Origin: Diphasiastrum complanatum
Lineage: Eukaryota; Streptophyta; Lycopodiopsida; Lycopodiales; Lycopodiaceae
NCBI GenBank assembly: GCA_029204225.1
Contig: CM055107.1
Location: 14,692,900-14,756,899 of the forward strand
Reading direction: 5' to 3'
DNA length: 64,000 bases
Shown: piece after piece, positions 35,012 to 48,097 of the stretch
Layout of the letters: each line of letters opens with the position of its first letter
Numbering within the stretch: the stretch's first letter is position 1
Notes under the pieces: model-generated
What the model was told of the DNA's origin: nothing
The model's database searches: none
Seen by the model: only the letters and a program-made list of their open reading frames with translations
Position numbers and translations under genes: made by a program

Positions 35012-35185
35012 CTTGAATCTACCATAGTGGTCATAAAACACCTCAGCATTGGGTTGCAAATTCTTGAAAACATGTAGAAAAGGGCGAAATAGGGAATGAA
35101 AGTAGTCTAAGTTCTCAGAAATTCCAAACTTAGTCAGAAATGCACTAAGGATGCTCTCACGACTAGATCTGGAGGACGACGCCAT
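35012..35185 (-). CDS. Candidate first exon, unrecognised protein
   Basis: The ATG at 35185 opens 58 codons starting MASSSRSSRESILSAFLTKF and ending DHYGRFK, closing exactly at a canonical donor AAG|GTATAC (35012/35011). Phase 0 ends on a complete codon. Composition (hydrophobic/aromatic periodicity, HSLFRPFLHVFKNLQPNAEV) looks protein-like, not random, but no family is recognised. Downstream exons would lie to the left and were not found with confidence, so it may be a truncated gene. Confidence 0.4.
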
Positions 35186-36189
35186 CGGCCAAATGCAAGT
35201 ATCGCTTTTGTGCGCAAGGTAAGCAAATAGGAAAAAAAAGTTGTTGTTAAGAAAGCGCAGAAGAGCGCTATATGTACGGAAAATAAACTTGGTATATTGC
35301 ACTTGTGCACAAGTAGACGACTAGAACCAAGAGATTATACAAGCATCACGCACAAGAGCGATGTACGAAAAAATCGAAAACAAAAAAGTAAAAAAATAAT
35401 AAGGTTCTGTGTCGCCCCCCTATTCATCCGTACTACAACACGTGTAACCTGCCAGCTTGACACGTGTCACAAGCTCATTGCATGAAAAATTGACACATGG
35501 CAAAATTTGATTGGCTTTTGGTAATCAGTAAGTTGGGCAAACATTAAGTCAAGGTTAGTTGTTATACTGAGCTATTTTTGTCAAAAAAAAAATTTGTTTT
35601 TTTGCAAAATAACAGTATCACTTTTGAACCTTTGCCTGAACCTTCACCGATTTGTCTGAGGTTTTCAAATATAGTAATTCATCATTTTTGAGTTCGACGA
35701 AGGTTAGTTACATTTGGATTATCCAAAAAGTCCATTTTAATCCTCGCCAAGCTGTAAAAATTCATTGTTCGCCCAAAAAAAACCTTCGCCAGTACCATAG
35801 CATCATCATTATCAGATATACCTACTGTCAATCAGGTGAAATTAGTTTTTCCAGATTTGTTAGAAACATCCAAACAAGTGACTTTTTATCCAAAATAGTA
35901 TTGAAAGAACCCTCGTCAAGTCAACCTTCACCTAGGGAACCTTTGCTAGTATTATTTTTAAGTTATGATCTATCAGATCTAACTATTGTCAAAATTTTGG
36001 AAGATTTTGTTACAGTTTGATATTGATTCTGAGAATTTTTTATTTCTAGAGTGTCAATCGATTGATATCTTTTTTCCAAAATCAAAATCTGCTTATTGAG
36101 TGATAAAGTTTTACAAATTTGATCAGAGATAGAAGTTAACTAAAACATCTAGATCCAATCTCATTATTGCTCTGAAGTGATTAGGAAGA
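35186..36189. other. Noncoding; probable LTR/leader of the following gypsy remnant
   Basis: AT-rich with CTTCGCC/CTTCGCCAG words like those in LTRs Y and Z. No clear LTR ends or primer-binding site. Confidence 0.35.
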
Positions 36190-36860
36190 ATGTCTGACTC
36201 AGATTCTGAACTTGAAGTGGAGTTGCCAGCACGTCCTCCTGTTAGAAGAATTTCTTGTTTAGAATTGCCAAAGTATAATGGATTATTTGATCAGTTAGAT
36301 TTCTCAAAATCTTTGCTGAATCATGTGAGGTCTATGGTGAAGTTAATCCAGGGGATAAACTTAAATTATTATCTATGTCCTTAACTGGAGCGACTTAAGA
36401 TTAGTTTTACAATCGAGACTTGACATAATGATTTGATTGGAAGTAATTAAAGTTGCCCTAATTATGATATTTAAACCCAGGAAGCTCTTGGAAGATCCTT
36501 TCCTATTTTTAAGTTAAATTAAAATGGGAAAGATGGAGGGGTGTGAGATTACATTGAACGGGTCAAGCATCTCAGATCAGAATGTGATCCTGAACTGATT
36601 AATAATAATGCTATGATCATGTGATTCTTAGTAGGTCTCTCGAAGAGGATCAGAGCACACGACTATACTGTGGAAAAATCAATATCTATTCCGAAAATAT
36701 CAGTGGCACACATTAGAATACTTTTCCAAATTATTTGATGAATGTGCAGTTAATATTGATGAGTAGAGTTCATGATTGTAGTTGTAGAAACCTGGTTACA
36801 GTCTTTGTCGCCATAATTATTGGACTTGTAAGGTATTCAATTTAGTGAGTGTTGGCAGAT
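36190..36860 (+). pseudogene. Ty3/gypsy gag remnant
   Basis: The ATG at 36190 starts MSDSDSELEVELPARPPVRR and the frame is soon broken. Further on it reads GDKLKLLSMSLTGAT, then DYIERVKHLRSECDPELINN, NNAMIM(stop)FLVGLSKRIRA, a retrotransposon gag capsid C-terminus. The TGA replaces the Trp seen in the related WFLVGLPKRIQ at about 1993. A degraded zinc knuckle (LCRHNYWTCK) lies near 36800. It is dead. Confidence 0.65.
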
Positions 36861-37639
36861 TCCGAATCTGCAACAAGGCCAAATTTGGCTCCAAAAGACG
36901 TCTAATTCTTTCTGTAAATTCAGTTGTAAATCCAGCTTGGCAATTTTGTAGAAAGCTGACTTTTTGTATACTAGGGTGTCGGCATGTCACCCTATTATAA
37001 TTGAATCATATTCCATGGCATGTGTATTGTAAGACCATGAGGAATCATGATGCAGAAACTTTAACGGCTTTTAGAAATTCTAAAGGTTGAAAATAATTTG
37101 TAATTCTCAACCTTTAGAATATTGAAATAGTAAATCACTAGTCTAAAAGGTTAAACTTCTACAAATTTGTCTAGAATTGCACCAAAGTTGTGCATCTTTT
37201 GTAACAGTCTCTTGACTAATGTAGGTCTTGGCCCAAGACTAAATATGAACCACTTTTAGTGGCAAATGACACATTGTGATTAAATTTCTATGAGAGTTCT
37301 TATAATACAGCTTGTTCAAAGTAGTATATGATTCAGTGATGTTTATGTTTCTTTTGAAATTCTATATCAATGTTCATGTTTAACAGTTGTCTATGTTATT
37401 CGGATCCACACTAATTTTGGACAATTATATTAGGTGCTCGTAGTTATTGGACAAAAGCATCAATAAATTTTAGAAAGTTAACTAAATTGTGACTTGTTGA
37501 TCAAATTTGTCTTGTTTGGCTTATAGTTGTATTGAAATGAGATTCGAACTTGAGAAAATCCCACTTCAAGAATTAGTAAGTTTTTATTGTTTTTCTTATC
37601 TGGCTCTTTTGGTACCATGTGTAGAAAATAGTTCCAAAT
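36861..37639. other. Unassigned AT-rich intergenic sequence
   Basis: No ORF or repeat recognised. Confidence 0.4.
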
Positions 37640-38135
37640 AAATTAAAAAGTCCAAAATTAATTGAGACAATGTTTTTGTCATCTAATTAGGCAAGCCATT
37701 GTACTTGGAAGTATTTGGCTTGTGATGACAACTGTACATTATTGTGTACACGGTCAACTCGTAGGGAATGTTGACACAGACGAAGATGTCGCAAATTCTC
37801 TCACTTCACATTTTAGAGGAATGGTTTTCTCTCACTTCGCATTTTTGGAAAGTGGATGGAAACGTTCCTCGTTGAAAATACACTACCTTCAAGATTTTCT
37901 CTCACTTCGGGATTTTGCGAAAAAGCCGAAGGTGCCATAAAATAGTTGAACTTTTGGCGAACTGTCATTTCGCATTTTTTGAAAAAATGTGAAAAAATAG
38001 ACTGTGCCGAAACATAGTTCATTTCTGCATATTGCATCAAAACATAGTGTATTTCCCTTTGCTGGAGATTAACCGGAAGTCCGTTGTAGTCGTTCTTCAA
38101 ATAGTTTGGCTGTCTAAGTTTTGATTCCTACAGGT
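37640..38135 (-). mobile_element. Copia LTR family Y, reverse partial copy
   Basis: The reverse complement matches the first two thirds of LTR Y (20560-21370): AACTTAGACAGCCA, CTCCAGCAAAGGG, AATGCGAA, CACCTTCGGC and ACTTCCAAGTACAA in order. The first ~20 bp and the end of the LTR are missing. Confidence 0.7.
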
Positions 38136-38307
38136 ATCATATGAGCAGACATAGAACGTCTAATTAAATTTTCATGATGCTTTTGCGATGCCTGCCTTTG
38201 CGAAAATCTCGCGAAGGCAGACAGCACAAAAAATTTTCGCCAAAATTTCTCGAAAGACTCGAATTTTTTTGGAAAGACTCGAATTGTTGGAACGTCTCAA
38301 ATTTTTT

Positions 38308-38361
38308 ATATTCCCCTCCCCACGCCCATGCCGCGGCGGGTGGGCGGTGAGAGGGGAATAT
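38308..38361. repeat. GC-rich hairpin
   Basis: ATATTCCCCTC (38308-38318) pairs perfectly with GAGGGGAATAT (38351-38361). Inside, CACGCCCA pairs with TGGGCG-GTG with one bulge, and the loop holds the palindrome CCGCGG. It stands in otherwise AT-rich DNA. Confidence 0.8.
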
Positions 38362-38759
38362 ATCTGCCTTTGCTACCACAGTTGTCTCAAAAATTTACAG
38401 GGCCAAGCCGCCCATCTCCAACGACCTTGTGTACAATTTAACTTTCCAAAAAACCATTACACAAAGCTTACAAAGCATGGTTTTATGTCAAGAAACCCTA
38501 GATGTGCGCCCTTCTATAGTTGTTTGTTGGATGACTCACTGATCCAAGACAGCTTTGTATATGTAAATGTGTGCACATATATTCATAAGCATATCATTTG
38601 AATATATTGGTTGCCACATGGCAACACAAGATAGAAGTTGCTTGAATCTGCAACCCCATATCAACTTTCAAGCTGCACCTAAAATATTATAATTTCTCAA
38701 CACTTGATATGTACTACAAGTCTTATGTACCTTTTGGTATCTCAAAAGTATTAAAAAAG

Positions 38760-38762
<3 letters not shown>

Positions 38763-38844
<82 letters not shown>
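38763..38844. repeat. (TC)41 microsatellite
   Basis: 82 bp of pure TC. Confidence 0.98.
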
Positions 38845-38848
<4 letters not shown>

Positions 38849-39018
38849 CAAACTTTGTTTCCATGTGTATTTGTGCACACACATATTCATACGATTGCAC
38901 ATCATTGTGATATATTGGTTGCACAAGGCACGAGTTACTTGACTAGCCAACCCATATGATCACTTATATAAACTAATAATATCTCCCAACACTACTATCA
39001 TAAAGTATAAATGCCAAA

Positions 39019-39498
39019 ATGAATGCTATGTTGTTGTCTCTCTTACTAGCACATGATTTTAAGATGACATATCGTCCTACATTGTTGAAAGATTGCCATG
39101 TGCACGACAAAAAAAAGAAGTCACCCATGTGGCATGGTTGGCTCTTTTCTTATTTGATATCAAAGGGAAGAAGCTTCATGTTTTCATTAATAACAGATGG
39201 AAAAACCCTTCGGAGTCAGTCTCTACCACTTTGCAATGCACTCAAGCACTTGCAATACTTTGTGCTTGTAGGAATGATGGATAAAGGTGAGAGACACCAT
39301 GTCCTTGAAGTGTCACTGCGAATTATGCACAAGTGGAACAAGATCAACCCGACAATGAGACGATTGCGAATTCCTACAGATGCGGCTTCAGAACTACAAA
39401 CAAGGAAAACCAAAACGCGAAGTGTAAAAAACGAGCACCTCCATAGACGAAGAGGAAATGGCGGAGTAAAATCCGCAGAGACTAAGAGTAAAATCTAA
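39019..39498 (+). CDS. Hypothetical ORF, 159 codons
   Basis: ATG-initiated frame without recognisable domain: a hydrophobic start (MNAMLLSLLLAHDF), a Lys run, and a basic tail rich in Arg/Lys (RRRGNGGVKSAETKSK). Length alone is modestly above chance in this AT-rich context. No splice structure or homologue is known to me. It could be noise or a transposon-derived piece. Confidence 0.2.
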   Translation: MNAMLLSLLLAHDFKMTYRPTLLKDCHVHDKKKKSPMWHGWLFSYLISKGRSFMFSLITDGKTLRSQSLPLCNALKHLQYFVLVGMMDKGERHHVLEVSLRIMHKWNKINPTMRRLRIPTDAASELQTRKTKTRSVKNEHLHRRRGNGGVKSAETKSKI

Positions 39499-39539
39499 AA
39501 AGTTCGAGAACTAAAAATTTTTTGATAATGCTTTACGCC

Positions 39540-39610
39540 GGGGAAGGCCCCTCCTGCTGTGGGGCCTTCCCCAAATTAAGGCCCAAGGGCCTTAAATCGG
39601 GGAAGGCCCC
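39540..39610. repeat. Cluster of three competing palindromic arms
   Basis: GGGGAAGGCCCC (39540-39551), its complement GGGGCCTTCCCC (39561-39572), a separate perfect hairpin TTAAGGCCC-AA-GGGCCTTAA (39576-39595), and GGGGAAGGCCCC again (39599-39610). The middle 12-mer can pair perfectly with either the left or the right copy. Confidence 0.95.
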
Positions 39611-39659
39611 TATACTTAAAAGACTCTCAAGTCGCGTATGGGGTGCCTTTGAGGGACTT

Positions 39660-39960
39660 GGAGGGGGATGCATGCAGTAAGGAGGAGTTCACCTCTGCCG
39701 GTTATACTTAGCAGGGAAGCGTCCTTCGTCTTCGTCCTCTTCGAGCAGCTCACGCCATCGCTACATTATACTCTCTTATCCACGACACAACACAGCAGGT
39801 ATCTATATTCTATCTACCCTTGCTGCTGCTGCTTCTTCTTCTTCAAACTTCAGTTTGACGCATTCAATTGTTTGAGACACTCACATTGTTTTTCTTGTAT
39901 ACTAGTGATCTTACAGGCTCTTCTTACGATTTTAGTATTTCTTTTCAGATTCCGTGCGGC
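39660..39960 (+). other. Possible transcribed leader of an unidentified gene
   Basis: Pyrimidine-rich sequence with a donor-like ACAGCAG|GTATCTAT (near 39798) and acceptor-like TTCAAACTTCAG and TTTTCAG. This resembles a 5' exon-intron arrangement, but no coding exon follows that I can support. Confidence 0.2.
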
Positions 39961-39962
39961 CA

Positions 39963-40038
39963 TGTGTGGGCAGGGTTTGAACTTGGGTCGTCAATCCCAC
40001 ACCACAATAACCCTTTACCACCACACCACACAGGGGCA
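39963..40038 (-). mobile_element. tRNA-derived SINE-like sequence
   Basis: The minus strand reads TGGTGTGGTGGTAAAGGG (box A-like) and, ~35 nt later, AAGTTCAAACCCTGCCC (box B-like), the spacing of an RNA polymerase III tRNA promoter. Cloverleaf pairing is poor, so it is more likely a SINE head or tRNA relic than a functional tRNA gene. Confidence 0.45.
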
Positions 40039-40477
40039 CAATGTTTTACGAGTTTTTACCTGTCTAATCAGTTTCAGGTTTTAATTTAGGGTTTGATCAT
40101 GGCACCGATTTCTCAGATTCCTTGCTGCCACTTTAGGGTTATTTCACTTTTAAGTGCTAGCGATATAGGAGTTTTTTGTATGTTTTACCAGTCTCATATG
40201 AGCTCAAGCTGGCCGTTTAGGAACATAATACTTGCTTTATTTATCTTGAAACATTGCATACGGGGGAATGAATCTTTTAGTGGTTTTTACTGGTGGTAGG
40301 GGTCATTTGAGAAGTTAGGCCAAGCCCATTATGGCAAGATGGAACATAAAAGATTACCCAGCTAAATAGCTCATTGTCATTCTCAAATGACCTGAACTAA
40401 CAATCTTGCTGTAACTCAAAAAACCACTCAAATCATTATTACAACTAGCTAGTCATAGCTTCGAAAACAGCACTCAA
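40039..40477. other. Unassigned sequence
   Basis: Contains short open frames only. Confidence 0.4.
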
Positions 40478-40535
40478 CAGGGTTGGTAGCTTGACATCCA
40501 ACGTTTCTTTGGTCCCAGGTTCGAAACCAAGAAGT
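40478..40535 (+). mobile_element. SINE-like element, second copy (decayed)
   Basis: GGGTTGGTAGCTTGACATCC then GTTTCTTTGGTCCCAGGTTCG and AAACCAAGAAG. This follows the element at 56912-56996 with an internal deletion of the box A half (CTCAATTGGTT missing) and of the segment after box B. No target duplication is clear. Confidence 0.6.
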
Positions 40536-42978
<2,443 letters not shown>

Positions 42979-43104
42979 TCACCCCAATTAGATAAAATGG
43001 GATTTGGAGATTCTCATTTGTCCACGTTTGCTCTCGAACATCATTGAAGGGCATTTGAAAAGCATTTGAAGTGCAGTGAAAAGGGTTGAAAATGACGTGC
43101 ATTT

Positions 43105-43180
43105 AGAACATTCTAGAGAGAGCACGTGCGTTTGGAAATTCCTAGAAAGATAAGTTTCTAGAAAGAGAGAAGGTATAAAA
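43105..43180 (+). promoter_or_regulatory. Candidate promoter: TATA box with HSE-like and G-box motifs
   Basis: TATAAAA lies at 43174-43180. Upstream is TTTCTAGAAAG with a perfect TTC-2-GAA core (43156-43163), an additional TTCTAGA near 43110, and the palindrome GCACGTGC near 43120. The arrangement resembles a heat-shock-element promoter. It lies about 170 bp before the 84-codon ORF at 43349. Confidence 0.4.
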
Positions 43181-43260
43181 TGGAAAGAGGAGGGTGCGCT
43201 TTCGCGTGAGATAGAGGCGCTAATTTTTTTAATTTTTAGGGTTTTTTAGGTTACACATGG

Positions 43261-43263
<3 letters not shown>

Positions 43264-43308
<45 letters not shown>
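43264..43308. repeat. (AG)22 microsatellite
   Basis: 45 bp of pure AG between the candidate TATA box and the small ORF, probably in its 5' leader. Confidence 0.97.
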
Positions 43309-43311
<3 letters not shown>

Positions 43312-43348
43312 ATATATTATGCTTTGACAGGAATATAGTTGTACAGAA

Positions 43349-43603
43349 ATGCCTCCATCATGCCAACACATGGTGCCACCTACATTGCATGACGGCTCCG
43401 ATTTTCCGGCAATGAATGCATTTTCATTGCCAAATACACTGGTTCCAGCGCTCACACCACGGGTAGATCCTGTTAGAGTACAGAATTTAGCACAAGAATT
43501 ACTTGGCCTTGGAGTGGTCCCTGTGAATCTTGCAAATAATCTGGCTGAGGCACTAGTCTTCGGTATTCAGTCAGCACTGGCAATCGGCAGAAGAAGAAAT
43601 TGA
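43349..43603 (+). CDS. Small candidate gene, 84 codons, unrecognised
   Basis: ATG-initiated frame MPPSCQHMVPPTLHDGSDF..., with an amphipathic C-terminal half (VQNLAQELLGLGVVPVNLAN, NLAEALVFGIQSALAIG) ending RRRN. It is preceded by an acceptor-like TTTGACAG 20 bp upstream and a TATA box ~170 bp upstream. No signal peptide or known domain was recognised. The helical Leu/Ala pattern could be a coiled or membrane-associated helix. Confidence 0.35.
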   Translation: MPPSCQHMVPPTLHDGSDFPAMNAFSLPNTLVPALTPRVDPVRVQNLAQELLGLGVVPVNLANNLAEALVFGIQSALAIGRRRN

Positions 43604-46382
43604 TTTTTCCTCGTATTGAATTTGTTTCACCCTTTTCAAAATTAGTATGTTGCTTTGATGACGACATGACTCCGCAATAACAAATCTCTGATTAGAATAA
43701 GTAAATAGCTTTTAGTTTGTTTTTGACTGCAAATTTGACTACACATGTACATGTATATTGGCTTTTCTCAAATGTCAGTTATTTGGATTGGATACTTTGT
43801 TGTGTCAATGGGATTTGGCGGATTTAGACCTGAAATACAGATAAGCTAGTTACACGAGTTTAAATGCAGATAATATATAACAAAGCCTTGGCTTGATCAT
43901 AACAAAGCTATTTTTTAGGTATGAAAGCCGACCATAGGCAGATCTCGGTCGCTTTTGGAGATTTCTTGTTGTGGAAATCGCCTTGTTTGTAATTTCTTGA
44001 TTCTCCTAAGTCACTATCAGGAAACTCTTTTATCTTTGAGCTGACTAATAGAAACAGACACATCTGTCAACTGTTTATGGAAATAAATATGTTTAATTAT
44101 ATTTAAGGAAGAGGGTCTTTAAGAAATGCATGAACTGGCTCTTTGTGCCAAGGTCTACCATAGGTCTTGAGACGGTCAAGATCACGACATGCTCATTTAG
44201 TATCCTTGTGGGCCTAAAATGGAAGGCTCTGGCAAATTCAGTAACTTTTTTTGGTCATTGGCTTGCATGGTCTAGTAGCAGCTATCCTAGAGGTGGACAC
44301 CATTTGATTGTGCTCTTGCATTTGAGTCTTTGATAAAGTGCTGAGCATTTTTTCAAGTAGTTCGGCTTAAGTAGTCATGAAGTTAAACTACGTTCGTGGC
44401 CCTACATCATGGATTTGGATTTCAAAGGCCAAAGCGCAAATTCTGTAAGGGGAAAAAGCGACGTGTGTACTGCAATTTTGGGCTTTGAGTAGATTACGCT
44501 GTCATATCTCTTAGGAGTATCACTTCACTGCTTGGGTGGGGAAATTTAAGAGCTCTACTAGGCGCATAAAAGTTCAAAGATCCAAAAGATGAAACAAGAT
44601 CTGAACAATAGATCAACGAGTCTCTTATTTCTAGCTTCCCATGTAGGCCCTCTTCTTACGGTGAATAAGGGAGTGGTATCATCTGATAAGTGTCTCCAAG
44701 AAGGTGAGGTTCGGTGGTACAAGTTTGAATGACAAGGAGGTGAAGTTGTTTACATTCTGAAGCATACCATGTATTATGGAAGGTGCTGGGCAGAGGACAT
44801 TCTTCCCGGATCGGCTTCCATACTAAGCAGTTTGACTTTGACTGATCACTCTGAATGTGCCACGTGGCAGGCGCAGAGCAGAAAGTGCAGTAACTCCGTT
44901 TGAAAAAAGTATAGATATATTTTGCTTTTAATTTGTTAAAAAACTGAGCATAATAGTCACAAGGTATCCATTACGTATATGGAGAAGTGCATCTTAGCCT
45001 TTTTGTCTTAAGCTGGCGAGGAAACCAATATGCATTCAAATGCATGTGTCATATAATGGTGTGGAGACCGATTACTGGCATCATTCCACTGCTACTTCGA
45101 CAATAGGGGAAATTTGTCTATATGCAGCAGTAAAAGTTAGCTCATCTATACATATTTGAGATTTATGAGTCCCTTGCGTTGATGTTGTGACACTAGCAGA
45201 GGATTATCATTTTGTTAACACAGCTGAACAAGAAATCCAAATTAACATCAAGAGGTGAAGGTTGTCATCAAACAAGGCCTTCATCCATCGATTTCAAAAG
45301 TATACATCAATAGTAAAGGTTGCTGGAGGCCCTAAGTTGACACCATCGCTTATCTTACAACAAACTTGCTACACTACTTGATATGCTCTGCATGGGTTGT
45401 GGTTGATACTTTGCTGCTTAAGTTTGTTGTAAAACATTGACGTGTGGTCCATGCGAGTTGAATGACACAGCATGTTTGTTGATGCTTGCTAGAATAAAAT
45501 CTGGAATTCAACCAACAATCGGGGAGAAAAAATTCAGTCCAGAAAATCCACACATAATCTGTTTTATTGGTCAAGTTTCTTAGGACACGATTTGATGCTG
45601 CAACATCGATACATGAACGTTTATTGCAAAAAAGAAACCCTTGTAAAGGTGAAGCTTTCAATTTTGCAATATTTTTCTTAGATCAAATAAATAGGGAGAG
45701 CCAGGCGATGAAGAAAAATAGAGATGCATGATTTCAGTGTTTGAGATAATACCGGAATTGAAATCAATAGTAATACATAATTTGGTTCTTTTGTTATGTC
45801 TGTCAATTCTTATGCTGCCAAAAGGAATAGCATCTGAAAAATTGCACTATTTTTCAATTTTTCTCCATAAATCATCCATAGGCAGTTCTGTCTTCCTCCT
45901 AAACTATTCTCTCTCCCTTCAGAGCCATGTCTTGCCATTTATCTGCTACTGCACTGCTTGGACGTTGATCGCTTCTCCTTGAACTCTTTTGCCTATATAT
46001 CATCAATATATGTTGATTGATTGTTTGATTCATCTACTCACATTATGCCAGTAGACGTTCTCATATTTCATCTTTCAAGAAGACCATGCCTTTTCCCCCC
46101 CAGTCCCTGTCTCCCCCAATAAGGATTTGGCTTTGGTTTCGGCTTTTCTTGAGCTTACCACTCTTGCACAAATTCCAAAGGTACTATGGCACACTTTGGA
46201 GCAAGATCACCTTGCATGGTGGGTGAACTTCATTTCCAGACAATAATGGCAAATGAGTATGACCAACATGTGCTGACAATGATTGGAAATGAGGGTGGAG
46301 TTGAGAAGGAATTGCAATTGAGACAAGAGTATATAACTATGTCTTCCCAGATAAGAAGGAAAGGGTTTCTTAAAATTCTCGC
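43604..46382. other. Unassigned intergenic sequence
   Basis: No supported gene. A 66-codon frame at 46186-46386 (MAHFGARSPCMVGELHF...) is ATG-initiated but unrecognised. Confidence 0.35.
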
Positions 46383-47210
46383 GTAGAATAAATTTTCATT
46401 TTTTTCACTTTAGTGCAGAAAGAGATAGGACCGCAGAATCTTTTGTAAGCAGCAAGAAACATCACGCAAGTGCAGTAAATGAGTAACCTCAAGAGCCAAA
46501 AAAAGAAGCCTCAAGAGGATTGGCATGAACTTTTTACACCTACCTGGGAAGGAGGCTTGCAAAACATTCAAGGTCATAGAAGCTTGGTAGGTTGCAGTCG
46601 CTCAAAAGTTTCCAAGTTCCTTGCTGGAATCGTCTCCTTGGAGAAGCCTGAGATGGAACTGGAAAGATTTTAGGATTGACAACATGTCTTAATAGCATGC
46701 ATGCATTCCCTCATTCCTGTTAACTATTCTCATGTGCAAATATGGATGATATCAAGTTTTGACAAGGAATTCTGAACTTGATGCTAATTGTAATTTGGAA
46801 TGTTTTTCTAGAATAAATTTTTCTCACTGTAATGTAGAAAGAGATGAGACACCAGCAAGAGTGATGGAATCTCTATAAGAAGCAAGAAATGTCACAAATG
46901 TGCAGCAAATGTGTAGCAAGCTAAAGAATCCCTCGGGAGGATTGGCATGAACCTTTACTGCTGGAAGGAAGCTTGTTGAAGAACATACATGTATATAGAA
47001 GCTTGGTAGGCTGCAAGTGCTCAAAGCTTTTGAACCCCTGGCTAGAATACTATCCATCAAGAAGCCTGAGATTCTTGTTTCATTAGCATGTCCATCCCTG
47101 TTAACAATGTGTTTTGGGCATTCTCATGCACACGTATGGACAATATTAAGTCTTTACAAGAAGTTCTGAATCTGATACATAGAAATTCAAGTGCACAACT
47201 AGGTGCTAGT
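46383..47210. repeat. Diverged tandem duplication, ~425 bp units
   Basis: 46383-46805 and 46810-47210 match in order: TAGAATAAATTTT, GCAGAAAGAGAT/GTAGAAAGAGAT, GAGGATTGGCATGAAC, AGAAGCTTGGTAGG, AAGCCTGAGAT, TCATGTGCA. Divergence is high, so it is an old duplication. Confidence 0.7.
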
Positions 47211-48022
47211 TGTAAAATTGAACCATAAACACCCTGCACGGATTTGCCTCAGCCATTTCTCTTCTTTTATCTCTGAGCAAATATTACCAATGTTCTTGCA
47301 AAATGTCCAAAATACTGCTTGATTGTTGTGAGTGTGGTTATATACCTTAAAAGGAGGAGAAAATTTGTAATTTTCTGTTTTTTATAGAGAAGATCAGACT
47401 TGTGAGAATGTCTTTGCTATGCCAAATGCTGATGAATATCTCATGTCTCTTAGCACCACTAGGTTGATACTATTTCCTCTAACAAATCTGAATCTTTTCC
47501 TTACAATTTTACTTTATTGTTACTGCCAACTTTTGTGCATACTCTCTTAAGCATCCGGGCACACTTGTGCAGGACAATGAAACCATTTCCAAGTTTTGGA
47601 AAAACAGACTTTTTTGCACTGATTTACCTGTCCAACAAAATAGCTGGATGAATTATTTACATAATCCATGTTTTCATTGATTGCTGCAGTTAGAGGGCCC
47701 ATAATGAAAGTATTGGCCTTGTTTTCTAAAAACCCATTCACCCTTCAGGTATTCTAATCACATTGAAATCTTTGAGTTAGTTGTATTCCAATCCCATCTA
47801 CATTGGTCCATAATTTAGTTGCACTTTTCCAATCTTTCTTCCCATCTTTTTCACAGCACATTAAAATTGTCCATATGACACCATAGGTATGCGTTACAAT
47901 AACCGTCAGACTTCTGCATAAGTTTTGATTAAAAAGCAAATAGAAATATGTGATTGCAGTGCAAGAAAAATTCTGAAATGAGAATACTAGTGTGTTTGTT
48001 ATGTGAGTGTGTGTGTGCGTGC

Positions 48023-48097
<75 letters not shown>

